Source: Allochromatium warmingii
GTDB taxonomy: Bacteria; Pseudomonadota; Gammaproteobacteria; Chromatiales; Chromatiaceae
Length of the DNA stretch: 64,000 nucleotides
Assembly: GCF_900107145.1 (NCBI RefSeq)
Contig: NZ_FNOW01000001.1
Coordinates: 91,884-155,883 of the forward strand
Reading direction: 5' to 3'
A program made the position numbers and the translations under genes. The notes below the pieces were generated by a model. That model saw only the letters and a program-made list of their open reading frames with translations. It was not told the origin of the DNA and searched no databases. This document shows, one piece after another, positions 57,447 through 64,000 of this stretch. Each line of letters opens with the position of its first letter. The stretch's first letter is position 1.

Positions 57447-57515
57447 AAACGCAGAAAAACGCGGAATTATTTTTATAATAAATTATTTTCAGCGTCTTTC
57501 CGCGTTTTCAGCGGC
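57439..57515. repeat. Palindromic CCGCTGAAAACGCGGAA repeat
   Basis: GCCGCTGAAAACGC..AACGCGGAA (57439-57466) is mirrored by TTCCGCGTTTTCAGCGGC (57498-57515), with AT-rich arms between. It starts within the last codons of the MutT-ThiE gene and ends 18 bp before the next gene, so the repeat supplies that gene's stop region. Confidence 0.75.
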
Positions 57516-57532
57516 AAAATAAATTAAAGTAC

Positions 57533-57916
57533 ATGAATGAAATATTGTTCGTCGATGAGACCTACGCCATCCGAGGCGCTATCTTTGAAGTCTACAAAGA
57601 AATGGGGCCAGGCTTCTTAGAAGCAGTGTACCAAGAATGCCTAACCCAAGAGTTTACTTACCGCAACATCCCATTCGTTGCGCAACCCCAATTACATATC
57701 ACTTACAAAGAACAACCACTCAAACACATCTATATCCCAGATTTTATCTGTTTTGAGAAAATTATCGTCGAGATCAAAGGCATCAAGACCGTCACCCCCG
57801 AACACAAAGCCCAATTACTCAATTACCTCAAAGCCACTGGCCTAAAGCTTGGATTGCTCGTTAATTTCGGCCATTACCCTCAAGTAGAAATCGTCAGAAT
57901 GGCACGCTCCAGTTAA
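57533..57916 (+). CDS. GxxExxY family protein (PD-(D/E)XK nuclease-like)
   Basis: A 127-residue protein with the namesake motif in EMGPGFLEAVYQECL (about residues 23-37) and a PD-(D/E)XK-like core, YIPDFICFEKIIVEIKG (about 66-82), followed by HKAQLLNYLKATG and LGLLVNFG. The family is widespread, often in mobile or repeat-rich contexts, and its function is unknown. Base composition is more AT-rich than its neighbours, and it directly follows a palindromic repeat, both in agreement with acquisition by transfer. Confidence 0.85.
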   Translation: MNEILFVDETYAIRGAIFEVYKEMGPGFLEAVYQECLTQEFTYRNIPFVAQPQLHITYKEQPLKHIYIPDFICFEKIIVEIKGIKTVTPEHKAQLLNYLKATGLKLGLLVNFGHYPQVEIVRMARSS

Positions 57917-57973
57917 TCCAATATCAATCATCACACAAACACCAAATCACCGACCGCCGGAAGACTAATAACA

Positions 57974-59251
57974 ATGAACGACACCATACTCGACCCACAG
58001 GATACCGGCCCCTCAAAAGGACTCGACACCATCTCGCTTCTCAGCAGCGATACCCGCTTACAAGGCCGCCCCAAGCTCTGTAGCGACTGCGGACTATGCG
58101 ACAGTGCGCTCAAAAACCGCATGTCCTCAGCCTGTATTTTCGTGCGTAATCAAACCGCCGACATCGAGCAACGCTTACACGGTCGCACCCGCCGCCCTGA
58201 CGACGAACAGCTATTTGGCATCCACCGCGCCCAATATGTCGCCCGAATGCGCCGCCCCAATCCGCACGCACAGTGGAGCGGCATCGTCACCTCACTCGCC
58301 GCACGCCTCCTCGAACAAGGCCAAGTCGAAGCCGTCATCACCACCGGCGCAGCAGCAGGAACGCGCTTCCAGTCCGAACCAATTCTCGCCCGCACCCCCG
58401 CCGAAGTGCTCGCCACAGCAGGCAATAAACCCTGTCTCTCACCCAATCTACGCTTACTCGACACCGTGCGCGAACAGGGAATTAAACGGCTCGCGTTTAT
58501 TGGTACCAGTTGCCAAGTTCACATGCTCCGCGCTATCGAAGCTGAATTAGGACTCGATAAGCTCTATATTATCGGCATCCCCTGTAGCGATAATGTCACC
58601 TATCCCGACCTAGAATATTTTTTAACGCAAGTCTCACGCTCACCACAGACCATTGTGCATTATGAATTTATGCAGGATTTTAGCCTGTGGATGCGCCACG
58701 AAAATGGCCAAACTGAGCGCATCAATTACATCGATTTCCCGATGGATAAACTACACGGCATTTTCCCCTCATCCTGTTTATCCTGCTTTGATTATCCCAA
58801 CACGCTCGCCGATTTAACCGTTGGTTATATGGGCGCACCGCTCGGTTGGCAATGGGTTTTAGCCCGCACCGCCATTGGTGAAGAATTATTCGAGCTGATT
58901 CGCCCAGAATTAGAACTCGGCGACTTAATCTCCAGCGGTGACCGCACTCGAGGAATGCCGCATTATATCGCCCGCTTAAATCAACCACCGGGTGCGAAAA
59001 AACCGCCGTTTTTAGTGCGCAAGCTCGTTGCATACATGCAGCGCAAAAAAGGCTCAAAAGGGCTGGAATTTGCCCGCGCCATTATCGAAATGAAGCTCCT
59101 GCGCAACCTCAATTATGTGCGCAGCAAATTTCCGCGCTTTGAAGCCCGTGTCGTGCCCGAGCATGTCTATCACACGCTCGCACCCTATGCCGATCACTAT
59201 CAGGCCGTTTTCGGGCGTCCGCTCACTCCGCCCCGTGAGTCCGCATCCTGA
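57974..59251 (+). CDS. bciB: Ferredoxin-dependent divinyl (proto)chlorophyllide 8-vinyl reductase BciB
   Basis: A 425-residue protein of the F420-hydrogenase beta-subunit-like family. Signatures shared with cyanobacterial BciB (slr1923 type): CSDCGLCD near residue 36, QWSGIVTSLAARLLEQG, NKPCLSPNLRLLD, GTSCQVHMLRA, VHYEFMQDFSLWM and SSCLSCFDYPNTLADLTVGYMGAP. Cysteines in these motifs bind [4Fe-4S] clusters, and FAD is expected. It reduces the C8-vinyl group in bacteriochlorophyll synthesis. No other bch genes are adjacent; ribF, which makes FAD, follows by 3 bp. Confidence 0.9.
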   Translation: MNDTILDPQDTGPSKGLDTISLLSSDTRLQGRPKLCSDCGLCDSALKNRMSSACIFVRNQTADIEQRLHGRTRRPDDEQLFGIHRAQYVARMRRPNPHAQWSGIVTSLAARLLEQGQVEAVITTGAAAGTRFQSEPILARTPAEVLATAGNKPCLSPNLRLLDTVREQGIKRLAFIGTSCQVHMLRAIEAELGLDKLYIIGIPCSDNVTYPDLEYFLTQVSRSPQTIVHYEFMQDFSLWMRHENGQTERINYIDFPMDKLHGIFPSSCLSCFDYPNTLADLTVGYMGAPLGWQWVLARTAIGEELFELIRPELELGDLISSGDRTRGMPHYIARLNQPPGAKKPPFLVRKLVAYMQRKKGSKGLEFARAIIEMKLLRNLNYVRSKFPRFEARVVPEHVYHTLAPYADHYQAVFGRPLTPPRESAS

Positions 59252-59254
59252 GTC

Positions 59255-60223
59255 ATGCGACTGATCCGCAGTTTGCACAATCTGCGTCCAACGGATCGCG
59301 GGTGCGTAGCAACCATCGGCAATTTCGATGGGGTACATCTCGGGCATCGCGCCGTGTTTCAGCGCCTACGAGCACGCGGTCATGAACTCGGCTTGCCCGC
59401 AACCGTCATTACTTTTGAGCCACAACCGCTAGAAGTCTTCGCGCCCGAAGCCGCCCCAGCGCGGCTCACGCGCTTGCGCGAAAAACTCAGCGCCCTGCGT
59501 GCTTGCGGTATCGAGCGTGTGATGCTGCTCGAATTTGGGCCACGGCTGGCCGCCATGCCCGCGCCTGAGTTCGTGCAGCGACTCTTGATCGACGGGCTAG
59601 GCGTGCGTTTTTTGCTCGTTGGCGATGATTTTCGCTTCGGCTGGAAACGAATGGGCGATTTTGCGCTATTGCGCAAGCTGGGTCAGGCGGCAACCGTCAA
59701 TGGGGTCGGATTCACAGTCGAGAATCTGCACACCATCACCCACGGTGCCGAGCGCATCAGCAGCACGCGAGTACGTGAGGCGCTGGCGCGTGGCGATCTG
59801 GAACAGGCGCGGCATCTATTGGGCCGACCCTATTGTTTAGCGGGGCGCGTCGTACACGGCGATAAACGTGGGCGGATGTTGGGCTTTCCGACCGCCAATA
59901 TCGCCCTCCATCGGCGCGTCAGTCCGGTACGCGGTGTGTTTGCAGTACGGGTGCATGGACTCAGCGCGATGGCCCATCCGGGCGTAGCCAATATCGGCAC
60001 ACGCCCGACAGTTGCGGGCACTAGTGCGCGGCTTGAAATCCATTTATTTGATTTTGAACAAGATATCTACGGACAACATTTGGAAGTCGAGCTGGTGTTA
60101 CGGTTGCGTGATGAGCAGCGTTTTGAATCATTCACGGCATTGCAAGCGCAAATTCAACGCGATGCGGAGACTGCGCGAGCGGTTTTAGCTGCAACACATC
60201 AAATTTCATCAATAAACGATTAG
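59255..60223 (+). CDS. ribF: Bifunctional riboflavin kinase / FAD synthetase RibF
   Basis: A 322-residue enzyme making FMN and FAD. The adenylyltransferase domain (about 1-180) has IGNFDGVHLGHRAVF, FEPQPLEVF and VGDDFRFGWKRMGDF, with ISSTRVREAL closing it. The C-terminal kinase domain (about 185-310) has GDKRGRMLGFPTANI and HLFDFEQDIYGQHLEV. In most gammaproteobacteria ribF precedes ileS and lspA; here it is linked with bciB upstream and serC downstream, so the location is unusual. Confidence 0.96.
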   Translation: MRLIRSLHNLRPTDRGCVATIGNFDGVHLGHRAVFQRLRARGHELGLPATVITFEPQPLEVFAPEAAPARLTRLREKLSALRACGIERVMLLEFGPRLAAMPAPEFVQRLLIDGLGVRFLLVGDDFRFGWKRMGDFALLRKLGQAATVNGVGFTVENLHTITHGAERISSTRVREALARGDLEQARHLLGRPYCLAGRVVHGDKRGRMLGFPTANIALHRRVSPVRGVFAVRVHGLSAMAHPGVANIGTRPTVAGTSARLEIHLFDFEQDIYGQHLEVELVLRLRDEQRFESFTALQAQIQRDAETARAVLAATHQISSIND

Positions 60224-60359
60224 CGCCTAGCTTCGCAAGATAGGCTCTTGGTTATTGAGCACGTCCAAAAATTCACCCGCTACTTAAGGTTGTCAAGGGC
60301 TTTCTGTAGAAAGCAAAACGGTAACTTTACTACTACTATCTAATAGCTCTACACGCCTC

Positions 60360-61466
60360 ATGACACCTGATGTAACGCTCGACCCGAATGCGCTGAATTT
60401 TTCCGGCGGCCCCGGCGCATTGCCCGCTGTGGTGCTGGCTGCGACCCAACAGGCTATTCACGCGGTGCCGGAAGTCGGATTGTCGATTCTGGGCATCAGC
60501 CATCGCTCTGATTGGTTTGCTGAACTGCTGGCCACCACCGAACGCGATATTCGTACCCTATTGAACCTGCCTGATAGCTATGCCGTGCTATTTTTGCAGG
60601 GTGGCGCAACACTGCAATTCTCGATGATCCCGATGCTGCTGCTACGCGGCTCGGGGCGCGTTGCTGAATATCTGCGCACCGGCTATTGGAGCGCCAAATC
60701 CATTCCGCCCGCACAGTTAGAGGGCGCGGTGCGCGTGCTGTGGGACGGCGAAGCGAGCGGCTTTCGACGGCTGCCGACTGCCGACGAACTGCATTACGCG
60801 CCCGATGCCGCCTATTTACACTATGTCTCTAATGAAACCGTTGAGGGCGTGCAATTTCATCAGTGCGTCGGACGCGACGAGGTGCGGCGTATCTGTGATA
60901 TGTCGTCGGATTTTCTCTCGCGCCCCTTTGATCCAGAACGGTTCGATCTGGTTTACGCACATGCGCAGAAAAATCTTGGGCCAGCCGGTGTGACGCTGGT
61001 GGTGATTCGCCGCTCGCTGCTCGATCAGGTGCCGCCCGATCTGCCCGAAATCCTCGATTATCGCGCCCATCTGCGGGCGCATTCGATCTACAACACCCCG
61101 CCGGTATTAGCGATCTATGTCGTTGCGCAGGTGGTGCGCTGGCTGTTAGAGGACATCGGCGGTTTGGCGGCGATGGATGCGCTCAATCAGCGCAAGGCCG
61201 CGACCCTATATCGCGTCATCGACCAATATCCTGATGTGTATGAAGGCTGGGCCGCGCCTGAGCATCGCTCGCTGATGAATGTCGTGTTTCGGCTGGCGAC
61301 GGCAGAGCAGGAAGCCGCATTTTTACAGCACGCGGCGGCTGCCGGATGCAGCGGACTGCGCGGGCATCGGGCGTTAGGTGGGATTCGAGCGTCGATTTAT
61401 AACGGCTTACCGCTCGCATCCGTGGAGCGGCTCGCGGAGGTGATGGAAGCGTTCGCGGGCGGTTGA
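60360..61466 (+). CDS. serC: Phosphoserine aminotransferase SerC
   Basis: A PLP enzyme of 368 residues that makes phosphoserine from 3-phosphohydroxypyruvate (serine pathway, also pyridoxal synthesis). It starts LNFSGGPGALPAVVL and has the motifs FLQGGATLQFSMIPMLLL, CDMSSDFLSRPFD and YAHAQKNLGPAGVTLVVI, where the Lys binds PLP, plus NTPPVLAIYVVAQVVRWL. The 136-bp gap upstream includes a small hairpin (GCCTA/TAGGC) near 60226-60247. pdxB/serA are not near. Confidence 0.95.
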   Translation: MTPDVTLDPNALNFSGGPGALPAVVLAATQQAIHAVPEVGLSILGISHRSDWFAELLATTERDIRTLLNLPDSYAVLFLQGGATLQFSMIPMLLLRGSGRVAEYLRTGYWSAKSIPPAQLEGAVRVLWDGEASGFRRLPTADELHYAPDAAYLHYVSNETVEGVQFHQCVGRDEVRRICDMSSDFLSRPFDPERFDLVYAHAQKNLGPAGVTLVVIRRSLLDQVPPDLPEILDYRAHLRAHSIYNTPPVLAIYVVAQVVRWLLEDIGGLAAMDALNQRKAATLYRVIDQYPDVYEGWAAPEHRSLMNVVFRLATAEQEAAFLQHAAAAGCSGLRGHRALGGIRASIYNGLPLASVERLAEVMEAFAGG

Positions 61467-61478
61467 GACTACGCCGAC

Positions 61479-61880
61479 TTAAGAAGCGCGGCGCAACTGT
61501 TCGGGGATGCCGTCCCAACCGGCTTTGATTTCGCGCAACAATCCGGCGACTTCTTCGAGAATATTGGCATCATTGCGGGCATTACCCGTGACCAGTCGCC
61601 GAATCATATAGTCATAAAGTGCGTCGAGATTAGCCGCGATCTCGCCGCCGCGCTGAAGGTCGAGCGCCCCGCGCAGTGCGCCGATAATATCCATCGCCTG
61701 ATTGATTTTCTGACCCTTGAGGGCGACGTTATTTTGCGCCATCGCGCCGCGTGCCACGGCGATGCGCTCCAGTGCCCCTTCAAACAGCATCTGGGTCAGA
61801 CGATGTGGATCGGCCACGGCGATTTCAGCAATTGGGCCGGCTTGACGGTATTGATTAAGTTCTTTGCGCATCGCGTACAT
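61479..61880 (-). CDS. fliS: Flagellar export chaperone FliS
   Basis: A 133-residue helical chaperone that binds the flagellin C-terminus. Typical features are the N-terminal Tyr-containing helix (MYAMRKELNQYRQA), DPHRLTQMLFEGALERIAVA and KINQAMDIIGALRGALD, plus the late ANLDALYDYMIRRLV. The ATG at 61880 is chosen: GAGG lies six bases upstream, while the in-frame start at 61895 has no such signal. fliD, fliT and flagellin genes, its usual neighbours, are not in the window, so it stands alone between serC and a HAD gene. It indicates a motile organism. Confidence 0.93.
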   Translation of the reverse strand: MYAMRKELNQYRQAGPIAEIAVADPHRLTQMLFEGALERIAVARGAMAQNNVALKGQKINQAMDIIGALRGALDLQRGGEIAANLDALYDYMIRRLVTGNARNDANILEEVAGLLREIKAGWDGIPEQLRRAS

Positions 61881-62174
61881 GGCCTGCCTCGACAACGTGT
61901 ATTAAGGATGTCGGTCGTTGAAAAAATCGAGCACAACGCTGGTTACTCAGTGGTCGCGCTCTCGTTGTTGAAGTTAACGGCCAAGTTAGGAAGTTCTTGA
62001 GAGTCATCGTATTGTATTTGTTTCGTGTTCTTCCTAGTCACGAAGCTCCCCCCTCTCTTCGTGACCTAAAATGCAGCAAGAAAACCAAAAAATTTTCTGC
62101 GTATTCCGCGCTTTCAGCGGCAAAAAGACATGACAAAGCCGGAGCTTCGTCACGAGAAAAATACACCAGCTCAA
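61881..62174. other. Repeat-rich intergenic region
   Basis: It contains GTCACGAAG..CTTCGTGAC (about 62038-62064), a CCGCGCTTTCAGCGGC copy (62104-62121) and a GCCGGAGCTTCGTCACG copy (about 62137-62153). No coding motif was seen. It holds the fliS promoter region. Confidence 0.55.
62104..62121. repeat. Dispersed CCGCTGAAAACGCGGAA repeat (variant)
   Basis: TTCCGCGCTTTCAGCGGC is the reverse-complement form of the repeat listed at 31519 and 57439, with one base changed. Confidence 0.55.
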
Positions 62175-62834
62175 TCAGCGGCAGCCGTGAACATCAAGCC
62201 ACTCACGGATCGCCCACAGGGAATCAAGGCAAGCTAATGGTTTACAGGCCAGTAGTCGTTCAGGTGTATGAACACCGTGACAAACAGCGAGTGATCGCAC
62301 ACCAGCTTGATTAGCCATCTGCAAATCATATTCGGTATCGCCGATCATAAGCGTTTCATCTGCGCGAGCACCGAGTTCATCCATTAATTCGAGCAACATT
62401 TGTGGATGTGGTTTAGAAAAGGTTTCATCAGCGGTGCGCGTAGCATGAAAAACGCCGTGTAGATTCGTTTCAGTCAGTGCTTTATTCAGTCCAACGCGAC
62501 TTTTGCCGGTTGCGACCGCCAACCGATAACCCTGTGCGGTCATCCAGTCGAGTATTTCGCGTGCGTCCGGAAATAATTCCGATGGAATCTGCGTATCACC
62601 CAAAAAATAACGGCGATATTGCTGTGCAATTTCAGCGCGCACTGCGGCTGTACCTGCGGGTAATAGCCGTTGCATGGCTTCATCAAGTCCTAGCCCAATA
62701 ACATCGCGTGCTTGTTCGCGTGTCGGTTCTGGATAATTAAGTTCACGAAACGCCCATTGCAAACAGGTAACGATTCGTGCTTCGGAATCCATCAAGGTTC
62801 CATCCCAATCAAAGACGATCAGTTCAATATTCAC
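62175..62834 (-). CDS. HAD-IA family hydrolase (phosphoglycolate phosphatase-like)
   Basis: A 219-residue HAD phosphatase. Motif I VFDWDGTLMDSEAR, motif II VATGKSR, motif III Lys in TFSKPHPQ and motif IV MIGDTEYDLQMANQAGV are all present, with a helical cap (about 20-85). It resembles the RluC-linked YqaB/Gph-type phosphatases, but the substrate is unknown. The GTG start at 62834 gives the standard N-terminus; any upstream ATG would overlap the CPBP gene. It follows that gene by 40 bp on the same strand. Confidence 0.88.
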   Translation of the reverse strand: MNIELIVFDWDGTLMDSEARIVTCLQWAFRELNYPEPTREQARDVIGLGLDEAMQRLLPAGTAAVRAEIAQQYRRYFLGDTQIPSELFPDAREILDWMTAQGYRLAVATGKSRVGLNKALTETNLHGVFHATRTADETFSKPHPQMLLELMDELGARADETLMIGDTEYDLQMANQAGVRSLAVCHGVHTPERLLACKPLACLDSLWAIREWLDVHGCR

Positions 62835-62874
62835 GGTAGTTATTAAGTTCCAGTGATGTAGGTATCGACGCAAA

Positions 62875-63741
62875 TCAGCATCTGCGCAACCGATGATAGA
62901 GCGCATACAGCCCAGTGAGGCTGCCCATCCAAAGCGCCGCCAGCCAGCCAATCGTGCCGTCGTAGTCGCCAACAAGAAACGCGAACGGTGCGTCGGGATT
63001 CAGATCCGTGAGGCGACGATTGATCTGAATCACCAGCACCCAACCGGCATGTAGCCCAATACACCAACCGATGTGGCCAGTGGTCTCGCGCACCAGCCCC
63101 AAAAATAGCCCGACCATCAACAGCGCGGCGAGGGTATCCAGATGCGACCAGTCGAATAGTTCGAGGAACACCTGCGCAAAGAGCCACCAAGCCGCCGCGC
63201 TATCAAAGGTGAGCGTATCTGGCCACGCGCCGGGTTTCATCAGATGCAGCACGGCATACAGTGCTGCACTCCAAAACAGCGCCGCCCACACACCGTCGCG
63301 CTGCCGAATCGCTGCATAGAGCGCCCCACGAAAAAAGCTCTCTTCCAGCACGCCGATGAGTAATCCGCCGAGCACGGCTTGCAGCGCACGTCCAGCGAGT
63401 TGCAGCCCAGCATCGGGCGTCGGATCCGGTACACGAATCTCCAGTTCCAGCAGCGCCAGCACCAGCATCAGCAAAATCAGCACACCCAGCGCCCAGCCAT
63501 CGCGGATCGCCAGTTTCATCACCGACCAGCCAACGCCAAAGCCCAATGCGGCGCGATTGGCCAAGCCCTGCCAGCGCAAAAATGGCCAGATGCCCAGCAA
63601 AATAAAGAGTTGCGCCAAACGCCCCATCACGCGATGCGGGGCAATATCAAGCCAGCCGGTCGCCATCAATGGCGGCGTGAGCAGCGTCGCCAGAACCAAG
63701 CAGGCGAGTAAATAGAGAAAAAAGCGCAGCGTTATGAACAT
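62875..63741 (-). CDS. CPBP family intramembrane glutamic protease
   Basis: A 288-residue membrane protein with about eight TM segments and the CPBP (Abi/Rce1-like) motifs: EE..R in VLEESFFRGALYAA (about 133-146), the second motif His in AVLHLMKPGAWP, and the third in GLHAGWV. The catalytic Glu pair is therefore retained. The family covers prenyl proteases and bacteriocin-immunity-type proteins; no target can be inferred. Its start is 20 bp from an IS end, so its own promoter may have been displaced. Confidence 0.88.
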   Translation of the reverse strand: MFITLRFFLYLLACLVLATLLTPPLMATGWLDIAPHRVMGRLAQLFILLGIWPFLRWQGLANRAALGFGVGWSVMKLAIRDGWALGVLILLMLVLALLELEIRVPDPTPDAGLQLAGRALQAVLGGLLIGVLEESFFRGALYAAIRQRDGVWAALFWSAALYAVLHLMKPGAWPDTLTFDSAAAWWLFAQVFLELFDWSHLDTLAALLMVGLFLGLVRETTGHIGWCIGLHAGWVLVIQINRRLTDLNPDAPFAFLVGDYDGTIGWLAALWMGSLTGLYALYHRLRRC

Positions 63742-63760
63742 GAACAGAAGTCGCCGTTTT

Positions 63761-64000
63761 AGAGACTGTCTAAAAACTAAACTATTGATTTTGAAGTAGA
63801 TTTTTTCGAGAATATGGCAAATTTTGCGAGTTAATTAACCCCACTCATATCGTGAATATGACTTCAGAAAAAAACTCTTCGCCAAAATACCCAAGCGATA
63901 TCTCCGATGAAGAATGGGAGATTGTCGAAAAAATCTTCGAAGAACTCGAGCCTTATACAACAGGCCGCCCAAGATCAAGTGATCTACGCGAAATCTTGAA
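63761..64000 (+). mobile_element. Left end of an IS5-type insertion sequence (cut by window edge)
   Basis: GAGACTGTCTAAAAACTAAAC begins about 63762 and looks like the terminal inverted repeat of an IS5-like element; the transposase gene starts 96 bp inside. Only one end is within the window, so neither the full length nor the target duplication can be determined. Confidence 0.7.
63858..64000 (+). CDS. IS5-type transposase, N-terminal fragment
   Basis: The first 47 codons of a transposase with the DUF4096-type N-terminus: YPSDISDEEWEIVEKIF, then GRPRSSDLREIL, which is typical of split or full IS5-family transposases. The reading frame is open to the window edge. The DDE catalytic residues would lie beyond the window. 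Confidence 0.85.
   Translation, partial: MTSEKNSSPKYPSDISDEEWEIVEKIFEELEPYTTGRPRSSDLREIL

Noticed and set aside
57439..57515. The palindrome as an ordinary intrinsic terminator
   Set aside because: No T-run follows the stem, and the same core word occurs at other loci, which fits a dispersed repeat better.

Overview
The window is chromosomal DNA from a phototrophic gammaproteobacterium, most likely a purple sulfur bacterium of the Chromatiaceae. The evidence is eight LH2-type antenna peptide genes next to a PucC-type transporter, a BciB-type 8-vinyl reductase, and a complete membrane-bound sulfite dehydrogenase (SoeABC), set among housekeeping genes in gammaproteobacterial order. Gene density is high, ATGA start/stop overlaps are frequent, and no rRNA, tRNA or CRISPR array was found.

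Layout. 1-1.7 kb: end of a probable proC, then yggT, a DUF167 gene and an EEP-family nuclease. 1.7-4.6 kb: ftsX-ftsE-ftsY (reverse). 4.7-10.8 kb: a classic reverse-strand block, npr-rapZ-ptsN-hpf-rpoN-lptB-lptA-lptC-kdsC (nitrogen PTS, sigma-54, LPS export). 10.9-15.1 kb: nadC, ampD, and a sodium/solute symporter with its DUF4212 partner. 15.2-19.6 kb: thrC, a LeuA-like synthase, a DUF2499-DUF3593 membrane protein otherwise familiar from cyanobacteria and plastids, and a decayed TumE-type toxin with its upstream partner. 19.6-24.3 kb: soeCBA. 25.4-31.5 kb: uvrD, preceded by an inverted-repeat-bounded insertion remnant, and gyrB carrying a 450-residue intein with a LAGLIDADG endonuclease. 31.6-35.2 kb: a DJ-1 family gene, a WecA-like transferase, an unknown membrane protein and pilU.

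35.5-44.2 kb: a four-gene reverse-strand signalling cluster made of a hybrid histidine kinase, a multi-HAMP chemoreceptor, a REC-SpoIIE phosphatase and a REC-HD-GYP phosphodiesterase. 44.5-48.5 kb: the puc region. Here pucBABA is present twice, the two units share a perfect 721-bp direct repeat, and each has its own promoter overlapped by two TGT-N12-ACA (PpsR/CrtJ-type) boxes 8 bp apart. The terminal alpha gene of each unit has diverged, and pucC lies downstream.

48.6-57.4 kb: an unknown membrane protein, an orphan sensor kinase, the dciA-M23 peptidase-secA neighbourhood, argJ, and a MutT-ThiE fusion. 57.5-64 kb: a GxxExxY protein, bciB, ribF, serC, fliS, a HAD phosphatase, a CPBP protease and the start of an IS5-type element cut by the window edge.

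Several dispersed palindromic repeat families occupy the gaps. The most distinctive features are the duplicated, individually promoted LH2 units, the gyrB intein, the signalling cluster and the fused DUF2499-DUF3593 protein. Functional calls rest on motif recognition by eye; no database search was possible.
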